A stretch of DNA of 64,000 nt. Source: Capitulum mitella (taxonomy: Eukaryota; Arthropoda; Thecostraca; Pollicipedomorpha; Pollicipedidae). Numbering within the stretch: the stretch's first letter is position 1; each line of letters begins with the position of its first letter. The notes beneath the pieces were generated by a model. The model was not told where the DNA came from. It was given only the letters and a program-made list of their open reading frames with translations, and made no database searches. The stretch covers positions 8,547,118 through 8,611,117 of the forward strand of contig CP099839.1 of the NCBI GenBank assembly GCA_030062745.1, written 5' to 3'. This document shows positions 30,949 through 41,960 of this stretch, in pieces. Position numbers and translations under genes: made by a program.

Positions 30949-33900
30949 ATGGCACTGGCTACAAATCGAGAACGCAGAAGCAATGCAGGCAACCGTATGA
31001 GCAAACTGCTGGGGGAGGAAGAAGAAGATGATTTCTATGCCACCACTTATGGAGGTTTTAATGAAGAAGAGGAAGACAGAGATTATGAGTAAGTATTTCT
31101 AATGCTATGACATGTCAGTTTGAAACATACTAGGTTCAGAATAAAAAGAAATAGCTTAAGCTAGAAGTAGCTTGCAGCTGCCCTAATTTGGGCCTAAAAT
31201 TAAGCCTGATTTCTTGTGACATGTGCACAGTCTGTCTGGAGTCCAGGATGCATTAACTTGGATGTGAATGCAAAGGTTGAGCCTCAGTCTTCAGTTTCTT
31301 GTTGTAATGTCCTGAATAACCAAGCCAAAAGCAGTGAAACAAAGCATGTAAATATGAGTCAAAAGTAGTGCATGGTTGCAAAGCATCTGCTGGTTCAGCA
31401 ATTCTTGAGGAGGCATCAGCTTGCTTGTTAATATTTGGCATGAGGAATGACTGGCTAAGTAATTTTTGGCTTATCAGACAGCTGGCAAAGCAATTTTTAT
31501 CAATGTTTCTAGAGTCAAGGTCCAATTTCACACTGATACCAACTTTGAAAGAACTAGACTGGCTTTCAGCTTGTAGCTTGAACATTTGTATGTGATTTAG
31601 CAGTCATGTGATTGACTGATGGGTTAATGGGGCAGTGGTTGAGTTGATTTCATTTGGTCATCCCAACATAAGCCAAAATTAGCTTAATCATTCATACATG
31701 GGCAGCTGAAAGTTATTTGTTGCTTGAGCCATTTTTTCAACCTGTGTTGTTATGTAACCAATTGATGTATAATAAAATTCAGGCTTTTGATGTAAGGACA
31801 TTGTTTTATAGGGTTCATATATGGGACCCATTTTATGCAGTTCATACGTTTTTTGGTATGTCATTGAAGGCTGTACTTCCTAAACTACTTCTGATTTCCT
31901 CAGTTTTTATAGCATTGCAATGGTCATTCTTTGCATTGTTTTAGGTCTGAGAAGGAAGTTGAAGATGTTGTAGACTCTGATTTCGATATTGATGAGACTG
32001 ATGAAGTCAAGTCCGACCATGAGGACGCTGAGGGGAAGCGCCCTCGCCGTGCTCAGAAAGGAGTTGTCACCAAAGCATACAAGGTGGGCGCTGGGCCTGA
32101 GAAGTTGTATTTCATGTTGTGATAATTGTTGTGCACTTAGTTGATTTCCCCACATATCTCTTTTGTGTGCAATGCATTCCACCTGGTGCATCACTTGATC
32201 CTTATCAGGCCTAGTTTTCATGGTCATCATGTTGACCTGTTAGGATTTATGTACATGAAGTGTACATGAATAAAGTACAACCATAATGTTGTCTTGAGTC
32301 TCACCACAGCTGCATGTTTCTCATGTACCACAGAAAAGGTACACCCATTACATTTTAGGAAGAAAACTTGTATGTGCTGCCTGATGTTGTTTTAGTATGT
32401 ATCTTGTAACTGAAGTAGGAAGTACACTGTATTTTTGCCTTGTGACAGCAAAGTTGCTTATTAATTGTATTTTAAATAAATACATTACATATACATGTCC
32501 TTCCTCTGTCAGGGACTAACATTTTTATGTATGTGTGACTGCTCAGGAGCCAGCCAAAAAGAAATCCGTCACTGCCACCCCAGCCCCGAAATCTGAAAAG
32601 AAACAAAAGAGGACCAAATTAACCAGAAAGGCTTTAGGAAATGCAGGCAGTGAGTACCAGTTCAGCAGGCAACCATTTGATGTTTCAACTGTCTGACATC
32701 ACATTATAATGCAAACCTGAGCAGCCAGTCAAAATCGTGTTACATGAATGGAATGCATTGCCATGTGTTAAGCATCTCATTGATATGCATGATTCATCTT
32801 GCTGCTGATCTTTGCCATTGAGACACTGTTCTTGCCAGTACAGTTTTATTTCAATCCAGCAATTAACTGGATAAAATCGGATGAGGCCTGTGGTAAACTG
32901 TGATGGTGTTGTTGTTGCAGTCTGCATTATTCATTAAATAACTTTTCATTTCTCATAACATTTTTCTTGCCATAAAACAGTCCTTTCGTGCCTGAGTTCT
33001 GTGGAGATTATCGCCTCAGTTTGGCTTGTTTTATCACCAGTCTCTGTTTGATAACGTTTTCTGGACAAAATCCGGCCAGTATACATACATCATTGTATGG
33101 TGTGGGAATGCAAACTTCAGCGAAGTGAAGCTCGCACGCCGGCGGACGTCGGCGTGACCGTGTGCGTGTCGTCTCCAGTTGTGGCCGCCAGGCGGCGCTC
33201 CACGCTGGCCAAGTCGGCCGAGACGGCACGTCGCCAGAGGGAGCGCGAACTGTCGGAGCGGCGCCGCGCGCCCCGCCAGACCGTGCCGGAACGCAAGATG
33301 ACCCAGGAGGAGATCCTGGAGGAGGCCAAGGCCACCGAGAAGGAGAACCTCAAGACGCTCGGTAGGACGCCGACACGGGCGGCGTGTTGTCAGTGTTTTT
33401 CGGAAGGATACTGCGCTTTAATGTTGCTCTGTATGCAATCGCTTGCTGATTGTTTTAATCCCTGTCGGGCGTAGTTTAATCCCTGTCGGGCGTAGACTTG
33501 TTTACCAACCTCTCAGGCGACTGGGGACGCTCACTCTCTCTCAGGCGACACTTCTCGCCGTTTTACTCTTAATTGAGCAAGAGGCGCGAAACAAAACGAG
33601 CATGTCGCCCCCTTTAAGAGCAAGCCGGTGATATCCGGTTTTAAGATTTGGGGTTAATTGGTGGCCTCCCAGAAGAGGGCAGTGACCCGACATTGGCGAA
33701 AATGGCAAAACCTTTCTTTGAAATGCCTCATAGCGTACAGTTTCACAATTGGAGGCACCAGATGAGAAGTATGAAACTCCTTGGAGCCTCGTAAATCTTA
33801 TGGCGCCCATCATCATCATGTCCGAGCATTGGAATAGGTCAGGTCAGGTCAGATGCCTAGCGGGCTTGAGCGGTATGGAAGGGCCTTTTGGCTGCCATGA

Positions 33901-36900
33901 AATGAATCTGGATAAGTCAGAATAATGCGAAATGTATGCCAAGTTCGAAATCAGCGCCCAGAAATACCTAAGTGTCGACCTGAGGTCAAACAGAGTCGTC
34001 TGACGTTATCCCGGACCAGTGGCCTCGGTTCACGTCAGATGACCTTTATTGACGGCGGATCGAATTTAGGGTATTTTGGGGCGCTGATTTCGAATTCGGC
34101 GTACATTTTGCGCAGTTTTTTGCATATTCAGTTTATTTCATGCGAGGTTCAAGGTCATCCGAAGTTATCCGAGCTCAACATTCGGGAACCGAACGTTACC
34201 CTCTCGGTCCAAGGCTTTATGCAGTACGAGCTGAGCTAATCTGCCCCTACATTGCGATGTGTCGACATCTGAAACTGTACTTGAAATCTACGTACTTCCT
34301 TACTCATTGGAATAAACTCCCAAAAATACAAAATATACCCGAGGTCATCCAGGGTCAGTCAAGTCCACTGACCTGACCTTCAGATGTGAATATGTTGGAT
34401 TATGCGATGTTATGTGATTGGGGTGTCAGCTGTTCAACCCGAGGAAACATCAGAGGTGTCTACAGCACTGGGTTACCATGCAGCTCTTACCGTTTTTGCG
34501 CAAAACCGATTTGCAGTGCCTTGAGAATGACGTCATAGGCTCGGGACCTTACCTGACCTCAATGAACTGTTTTTAAATGATGTGCAATGAATGAAAGCTC
34601 AGATACCTGAAATTTCAGCATCTTGGCCTCAACGCTTTTCATGTTGCCCCAAAAAGTGATTGGGGGGATGGTGGCAACCATCCCTCTTGTCTGGCGAGAG
34701 TTAAGACGTTGCCGCAGATGTTTCGGGCTCGTTGTCAGGAGTCATTTGCTTTGTTACTTGGTCCTGGCGGTAATAATTCACATTTTCACGACGGAATATT
34801 CTGTTCTTCTCCCTTTCCGGCTTGCCACCGGTTTTATACATCGACCATAACCCGGCCCACCTGTCCTCACAGAGAAATACCTACTGATGGAGACCGAGAA
34901 GAAGAAGGTGAAGCCGCTGAAGAAGGAGTACAGCGGCCCGATGGTGCGGTACCACTCGGTGCGCATGCCTCTGATCGAGGAGGTGCCCGTGGTCGAGCCG
35001 CCGGCGCCGATCCAGGGCGAGATGCGGCTCGACGATATTCAGGTGGGCGCCGGGCGGGGGCGACTCGGACGCGGAAGTGTCGCGGACTGGGCTGTGTCCG
35101 TGGCAATGGCTGGGCAGGAGGGAGGACGGGATCTGCCCTACGTGAGTTGTCCGGAGGAATATAGGACAGGTGAGGCCGATGACGGCGCCTGCAGGGAGGT
35201 GAGGACCGGGGCAGGTCGCGAAACTGGGACTCATGACGGTCCGTGGCCGGCGGTCTGGGTTTGGAATGAGAGTGGGCCTGGCATTTGGCCGACTGGGCGG
35301 GAACAGAGAAACAGGTATAGGTGGCGCCTCAGCACAGTTCACGTAGATATGCTGCCAACAAGGAATAATAACTAAACACTCAATGAAATTTCTCGTGTAT
35401 GGCCTACTGGCAGTTTTTAGTTGGAACGAAAATAAAACCAGCCTATGTTCATGAAGGTTCTTTTATTTCGGGGTCGCCCTGTGACAACGACCGACCGTTG
35501 AGCAGGTTGTGATGCGATGTGGGCCCAGTAGCGTCACGGTGGCAGTTTCCAGATCGAGTTCTCGGAGCCGGCGGCTATCCAGGAGCACATCAAGTACGAG
35601 ACCAAGATGGTGGGCCACTGCGAGCGCACCTTCATATCGTTCTCCGACCCGGCCATGGTACAGCGCTACTTCCCCAACGACAAGCCCAAGCCCAAACAGA
35701 GGAGCATCTGCCCCATCACCAGGTAAACGGATGATCTGATTATATGGAGATATTATGCGATCCTTATTTCTTGGCTTAAATTAGACGGAAATGTTATTTG
35801 ATCTTGATTTTTTGGGTTAAAGCGTTGAAATCCATGAAGACTGCACCTGTCTGTCTGATACATCTTTTTCTTGGCGTGCGCTTTGCCTTTAGCGTGTTGT
35901 CAGTTGGAGTATTCCACAGAAATTGAAATTGTGTTGAAATGGAAACTTGAGTATTCTACAGAAACTGAAAATTGAAATTAGAGTATTCTACAGAAATCGA
36001 AATTTGGAAAATGGAGAACAGTCTGGTTTGAAAATGGAAGTCTGCGAGAAACTGAGTATTTTAAAGTGTGCTGGAATAATTTAGTAACCACAAACTTCAA
36101 CTGACTGCTTAGTTGTGAGACGTGGCATTTACTCTTTTATCTGTGGTCGTGTTTCCTTTTACCTCATTTGTATGGGGCATGCCGCGTACTAATCAACACA
36201 GTTGTTGCAGTATTTTTATAATTAAATAATTTCCTTTTTGTATGATTCATTTATATATTTTTGTACGTTGTTCAGTCATGTCTTATGTGCTTTACATGTG
36301 TGTTTTGAAATACGTGAATGTGGTCTGCATGGTAACAATTAGGCATCGTGCGACTTTGGTTTCTCCCGTCACTTCACAGCTGGGTTTAATGCGCCATGTG
36401 ACTGGCGCTGTCTGCCGGATGCCCTTGGTTTCCCTCTCGTGTAGTGCGGTCTGTCTCCTGGGGTAACGGGGTACGTGGGAGACACGCGACAGTGATCCGA
36501 CTCAGCCCGGTGCGGCGTCCCTACGGTGCTGCCGTGCTGTGTCACACCGCCCCCTCTGTCGGTCCCCGTGGTGTTCCACCGTCCGCTCTGTCGGTCCCCG
36601 TGATGTCCCATCGTCCGCTCTGTCGGTCCCCCATGATGTCCCAGCGCCCGCTCTGTCGGCGCCGTGCCGTTCGCCGGTGGCGACTGAGAGTACGGTGTAT
36701 GTGTGGGGTGCGACTGAGGGTATGGTGTATGTATGGGGGATCGAGATGGCTGTCGTATCGGAGTCTCTCGTCCGGCTCCGATGCTTCACAGAGGTGAAGC
36801 AACGAATGTTTATCCATGCAAAAATCACGAATAATCTTTCTGAAGCTTATGAATAATCTTCTTCCCGAGTTTTCATCCATGTGGCATATACAAGCCGGAT

Positions 36901-37852
36901 GTTTCGATTTTTGAAACTCATCCGCTTAGGCTGCCACTTGAAAATCATCCGACGCTCGTCGGCAGTTGGAACGTTCTTCTGCTGAGGTCCGCTGCAGACG
37001 GCGTAACACTTACTTCACACCTCCTAGACAGGGCCCCGTCGTCCTGTGAAGTCTGGTGGTGAGGACCCAGTGTTTTTCTGCTGTCTGCGTGAGCGGTCCA
37101 TGGGTGCAACCGGTCTGTTGTCTGTCCGTCAGGCTGCCGGCGCGCTACTTTGACCCCATCACCCGACTGCCGTACGCCAACCTGCAGGCGATCAAAGTGC
37201 TGCGCGAGGCGTACTACCAGCAGCTGGAGCTGAAGGGCAACAAGAACATCCCCGAGGTGTGGACTAAGCCGGCTTATAACGGCGTTATTGGTTTGTGGGA
37301 CTGCGTGGCGTTGATCGCTGGTGTGCGGGCGTTGGGTGCGAGTCCGTTGGCGTGTAGAAGATGTTAGGTTAAGGTAAGAGAGAGAGAGCGCTAATACTGC
37401 GCCGGGGACCAGACTCATCTTGCCGGTGCGGTAATCTGGTCCGACTCGATGATGCTCAGCACCATCTGGTGCGCTGCCAAAAACAACACTGGACTTTTTG
37501 CGACTAAACATTTATGTCACGGTCATTACAGCTCATGCTTGACGTGGATTTTTTATCAGGCACTTCCGACGCGGAGACATTCCGTCTGAATTTGTCGCAG
37601 CGACATGCGATTACGATGAAAGATAACTGAGAGTCGGAGATAACGCTGTCATGTGCTGCCATGATTTCGAGTACGCTCGTTGTCGATCTGCGTCGGTGCA
37701 GCAGATGGGGCCCTGTGTCACTGACGCTGGATGCCGGCCAGGTGGCGCGGTGGATCAAGTGGCGGCAGCAGCAGAAAGAGAGGCGGGCCCAGCTGTTGGC
37801 GCAGCGCAGGCAAATGGCGGCCGCCGCCGGCGGCAGTGGCGGCAAGAAGTGA
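30949..37852 (+). CDS. VPS72: VPS72/YL1, H2A.Z-binding subunit of SRCAP/SWR1 and TIP60
   Basis: Nuclear histone chaperone that holds H2A.Z-H2B for exchange by SWR1/SRCAP-type remodellers. Eight coding exons with GT-AG borders and consistent phase: 30949-31088, 31945-32083, 32547-32649, 33179-33361, 34873-35042, 35553-35722, 37133-37256, 37742-37852. They total 1,140 bases, or 379 aa plus stop (the human protein is 364). Exon 1 gives NRMSKLLGEEEEDDFYATTY and exon 2 DSDFDIDETDE plus VVTKAYK, the conserved H2A.Z-binding YL1 N-terminus. Exon 4 has MTQEEILEEAKATEKENLKTL and exon 5 YSGPMVRYHSVRMPL, both family hallmarks. Exons 6-7 carry the YL1_C domain (CERTFISFSD; RYFDPITRLPYANLQAIKVL). Exon 8 is a basic Q/R-rich end. 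The start Met follows an acceptor at 30938-30939, so the 5' UTR is split. Exons 1-3 are CpG-poor and exons 4-8 CpG/GC-rich. Confidence 0.95.
33453..33555 (+). repeat. Short tandem duplications in VPS72 intron 4
   Basis: TTTAATCCCTGTCGGGCGTAG occurs twice in direct succession (about 33,453-33,496), followed by two nearby CTCTCAGGCGAC words. No coding meaning; it lies in the intron after exon 4. Confidence 0.7.
35905..36010 (+). repeat. Short direct repeat in VPS72 intron 6
   Basis: Three imperfect copies of a roughly 35-45 base word containing GAGTATTC(C/T)ACAGAAA and GAAATTG. Purely intronic. Confidence 0.6.
36540..36745 (+). repeat. Two minisatellites in VPS72 intron 6
   Basis: First array, about 36,545-36,665: 3-4 copies of a 30-33 base unit with CCGCTCTGTCGGTCCCC(G/C)TGATGT. 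Second array, about 36,685-36,745: two 30-base copies of GCGACTGAG(A/G)GTA(C/T)GGTGTATGTRTGGGG. Long frames over these on both strands are by-products of repeat units near a multiple of three. Confidence 0.75.
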
Positions 37853-38318
37853 GCTGCTCGCCCGTCGCTGCCCACTGCATCATGTGTCGTGTGATTGTTG
37901 CGTTTCGCGGCGAGGCGTGAACATGTCATGGTCATCTCATACGTGGAGTGTATTTCGTATGGTATTCTCTGTTGCAGCAGTAATACATTGCTTGAAACGT
38001 CTGGCTTTCCTGAGGCGTGATGGGATATACGGTGTGGAAGATCGTCGTCCTTTGCGAATTAGCGCGAAATGCCACAAACGTCGGGTGCTTGTCGCTGATA
38101 CTTTGACGCCTGTTCTTTCGTGGTCTGTTGATTCAAGAGAACTCTCTCACTCGTCCCTGTACACGCCCTGTCTCGGCGGTCCTTGAGGCCGTGTTTCTGC
38201 AGGCAGCTAACGCGACACAATGGAGGATTTAGCCGTGGCCGCGGCTGTTCGGCCTGTTCTGTGGTCTCCGCTCGGTCTGACCCCGTCCGGCCGCCCACTG
38301 CGCTCTCCTCGGACGCAG

Positions 38319-38520
38319 GGACGGCCCCTGCAGCCTGGCCCTGGTCCGCAGGGACGGACCCTGCAGCCTGGCCCTGGTCCGCAGGGAGGGGCCGTGCAGT
38401 CCGGCCCTGGTCCGCAGGGATGGCCGCTGCTGTCCGGCCCTGGTCCGCAGGGAGGGGCCGTGCAGTCCGGCCCTGATCCACAGGGACGGCAGCTGCTGTC
38501 CGGCCCGGGTCGGCAGGGAC
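38319..38520 (+). repeat. 33-bp minisatellite, about six units
   Basis: Units of 33 bases around GGCCCTGGTCCGCAGGGA with alternating CTGCAGCCT / GTGCAGTCC / CTGCTGTCC segments. Because 33 is a multiple of three, every frame stays open. This creates collagen-like GPGPQG frames on the plus strand and frames on the minus strand. It could in principle lie in an exon, but nothing supports that. Confidence 0.85.
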
Positions 38521-40856
38521 GGGTCACGCCGCCTGAGCGGCGCGCGGACACGTCTGCACCGTTCCCCAGGAGGGTCGGACCAGGTGACTCCGACCTCCGC
38601 ACACAATGGCTGTCGTCCTGCCGCGGCACTGTCGGCGCCGGCTCGGAGCCGCTGCGACAGAGGGCATCACGACTTCTGCGACGACAGGACGCATCACAAC
38701 CACGGAGACGGGGTCTCGGCCGGGCAGGACCGATGCAGGGGCAACCATCGACGGAACAGAATCAGGACCGCTCCTGGGACGGAATTGGCATCGTTACCGG
38801 GGCGGGAATGAGGACTTACCGCAATGACATGCAATGGTCAGCGATCTTGCGGTGCAGCCATTTTGTACGTGGTCCTCGGAGATTTGAATACTTGGTGTCG
38901 CTGCTGGGACAGATTGGGACGAGTTTTACGGTTAGCGTTGGACTGCTTTGGAGAATTTTTGCGCCATGATGCTGAAGTTTTCTGTGTCCGACGTGACCGC
39001 AGTCTGCACCAAATGTCACGCAACGTCTGCTTTTACGCCTTCCAAACCGTGCACATGACATCCTGACAGACAGCACAGTATACGTGAGAGAGGATGAGAA
39101 GAAAGTATGGGGAAGTGATTATACAGATGCAGATCAGGTCGTTTCGCGCTGCACGGTGGCTATGTCTGCAGCGACGAAAAAGTATTGGGCGCGATTACGT
39201 TCACCTGCGCCACGAAAAAAATACCGCGCATAGGTGTCGCTGCTTGGAGGACGTGACGGCTTTGCCGTTTATCTCGGCGGTAAGTCGCCCCGTAATCCCC
39301 CCTAAGGCAGCCTGATCGCCTGAGTGCCCTCTTTGCGGGGCTGCTGGTTTGCTGAGACGCTTAAGCGGCGGGCTGGCGGTGCGGAAGAGCAAAAGTTTTG
39401 ATTCAAAGCTGGCTGATAATTCAAAGCTTAGTTTTCCGCACTCACTAACAAGTTAAATTTGTCGACATGGAAAATCTCAAAAACTTGGGGTCGAAACCCT
39501 CCCGAAAACTGCTTTGCACCGCGCAGTCGAAATTCAACATGTAATTCGCTTGTAAGAACGACGCTGTTCTGGCGCTCTCGACCAAAAAATTGCCGTGATC
39601 CGCTGTTGCCTGGTCGGGCGCACCTCTTGCCACTCCCTGGGCGGCGAGGTAAACCTGATCGGCTCACGCAGCCACACCCCCGGATGGCATCCGGAGAAGT
39701 CAGGTGTGGGCGTACCCAGCAGCCAGAAACTGTTACCTGGCGTGTGTGCTGGACCTCGCGATCGTATGGAGACTTCTTCAGGTGGTTCCAACCTCACCTG
39801 AGGTTTTATCTCCGATAGGTCTCTGGCAGGAATTCGCCGTGGATGAGATAAGTAACGGCAATAAAGGATTTGGAATATCGTCTCATATCCTAATTTTCCT
39901 TCCAGGCCGATGTGAAAAAGAATAACCAGGATTTCCAATTCATGGCGCAGTCTGAAAGCGACAACAAACGTTGATCCGTCGCGCGGTTTTTCCTCTGCTC
40001 GCCTGCGGTCTTTCGCCGTACTCTTGACCTCTGCGGTCGCTATTGCCCTCCAGCAGCCGGAGCTCGTGACCACCGGACCGTCCTGGCTTAGTCCAGCAAA
40101 CCCGGCAAAATGCGGAGGTCCCGGTCATGCCTAGCACAAGCGGCTCTAAGTGCCACCGTCAGCTCTGTCTCCCTGAACCTTGCCGTTCAGTGACTGCTCT
40201 GTTCGTCGCTCCTGCCTCCGTATGTTGTTTTTGGCTCTGTTCGCTGCTGTCCTATTTCTGCCTGTGTTCTGTTGTTCTGGCCACCGCTGCCGCTCTCTGT
40301 TTGCCGTTTCTGCCTCCGCTTGCTCTGTCTTCCCCTGTCCGTCCCCGTCTGTCGCTGCTGACGCTGTCTGCCATTCCTCCGCCCGCTGCCGGCTCCGTGT
40401 GAGGCTCCCGGCGGCTCCGGCCTCAGTCCACTGGCTCCCGGCCCGGACGGGTGCCGGCAGAGCCGCAGGCCGCCGAAGGCAGAGAGGAAATCTCACCCGC
40501 CGACCGCACCCCGGCCGGCCGAGCCGCCGCCGCCGCGCCCCGCCGGGCCCTGGCGGCCCTCCCCGGGTCGCCTGGCACGGCCTGAGACGGGACGCTGAGC
40601 GATGAGGGAGGATCAACCTGAGACTGCTGGCACGGGACCGGAGGCGGTGCCAGGGCCTGCTGAGCCGGATAGACGAGGATGGGTCTCAGGGGACGTGTAC
40701 GGTCGGTGATGCGTCCGTCACCTGGGGATGATATGCGTGCCAGGTATAGTGGCGTTGTAATACATGCATTCAGCGGCCACGTCCCAGACCGTAGCCAGTG
40801 TTACTTTACATTTTCCAGTAGCTTAAATTTAATTGTAATATTGTGTAAATTATACT

Positions 40857-40962
40857 ATGATATGTATAAATAACTTAATAATATATATATATAAATTAAT
40901 ATAATATTTATATACATATATGTAAATTAATAGTTATATTAATCTATAAAACGACGAAATTC
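40857..40962. repeat. AT-rich tract
   Basis: About 100 bases of ATATAT and TAATATA words without structure beyond base composition. Confidence 0.75.
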
Positions 40963-41408
40963 TAGTGACGTTCTCGCGACAGCTAACAGAAAAACGCAGT
41001 GAAGGCCAAGATAATTTCAGGAACACCAAAATGACAAAACATTCGAAAACATGGTCAAATACAGCGTTTTCAGTGATGAAGGGTCGTAATCTAAATAAGC
41101 CAATAATAGGTTAACACGGGTATTAACGTCCAGTCGACGTAAAAGCGTTTTTTTTTATTTAGTCATTGAGAGGTAATTTATCTCCGTGCATCTCCCTAAA
41201 GCTTATCTTAAATTTATTTAAAACTGACGTGGCTGCCATCCTGCACGCCCATAAGCTGCTGCACCTTTGAGAGAAATATTGCATTGTCTTGATTGGCTAG
41301 GACCTTGTTTGTCTCGGCCATGGGTATAGTTTGCTATCCTTCTGTGGGTGCTTTGGCAACCCTAATACTGATTAGGCAGCTTCAGATTTGTCAGTTTAAC
41401 ATGGGACA

Positions 41409-41960
41409 TCATGGAATGAGAGGTCGGCAGTGACCACCCACAATGATTTGAAGTTCCTGAGACAACGCATGATTGGGCACTCCCAACCCATTTCCTAAAG
41501 CTACATTCCTGGGCTTTGTACTTGTAGAGAAGTGGTGGAATCTGCTTGTTGCCTGACTGTAAAATTGTCCACCACGCCCGAGTGTTCTCGTAAGTTTAAC
41601 TCGCTGAACTTTTGTGAAATCCGGCGGAAGACGCATTAACAGGTTCCGCGGATGCCATGGTATCTGACGAGGCGTTTTGACTAAAACATTCGTGCTTAGT
41701 TGTGCGAGCAACAAACCAGAGCTAATCTGACATCTGGGCATGTTTTGGGGATAACATGTATTCTCCCCCACGGTTTGCAATCGAGTCAACCACAAGCCTA
41801 ACGGCATACTCAGAACAACGGCTATAGTGGCCATGTGGTTCCGTGATGTGCCCAAGCCATGAACAAGTTGTTGGACCTTGACTAGTCGTAACAGCAGCGT
41901 CCCAGATACAGCGGCATGGTAAAAGCTGGCTTTAGATTGCGAAAGTCTGCCGAGAATCAT
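41409..41960 (-). CDS. Unassigned open frame, 183 codons
   Basis: Longest uninterrupted frame in the 41-48 kb region with balanced composition, running from ATG to stop at 41409. The predicted peptide is basic, with several Leu/Val-rich segments, and shows no signal peptide or domain I can name. No splice context was identified. It may be a chance frame or a remnant of a repeat. Confidence 0.15.
   Translation of the reverse strand: MILGRLSQSKASFYHAAVSGTLLLRLVKVQQLVHGLGTSRNHMATIAVVLSMPLGLWLTRLQTVGENTCYPQNMPRCQISSGLLLAQLSTNVLVKTPRQIPWHPRNLLMRLPPDFTKVQRVKLTRTLGRGGQFYSQATSRFHHFSTSTKPRNVALGNGLGVPNHALSQELQIIVGGHCRPLIP

Larger units (their letters stand above)
37853..41400. other. 3' flank of VPS72 and intergenic DNA, no gene recognised
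   Basis: The 3' UTR of VPS72 probably occupies the first part; no canonical AATAAA is near, only AATACA at about 37,981. A 33-bp minisatellite is at 38.3 kb. 39,460-40,130 has a 179-codon minus-strand frame without motifs. 40,180-40,400 is C/T-rich low complexity. 40,857-40,962 is AT-rich. No domain was recognised anywhere. Confidence 0.4.

Noticed and set aside
38220-38969. Collagen-like 249-codon frame as a gene
   Set aside because: Explained by a 33-bp minisatellite that keeps all frames open; flanking residues show no domain.
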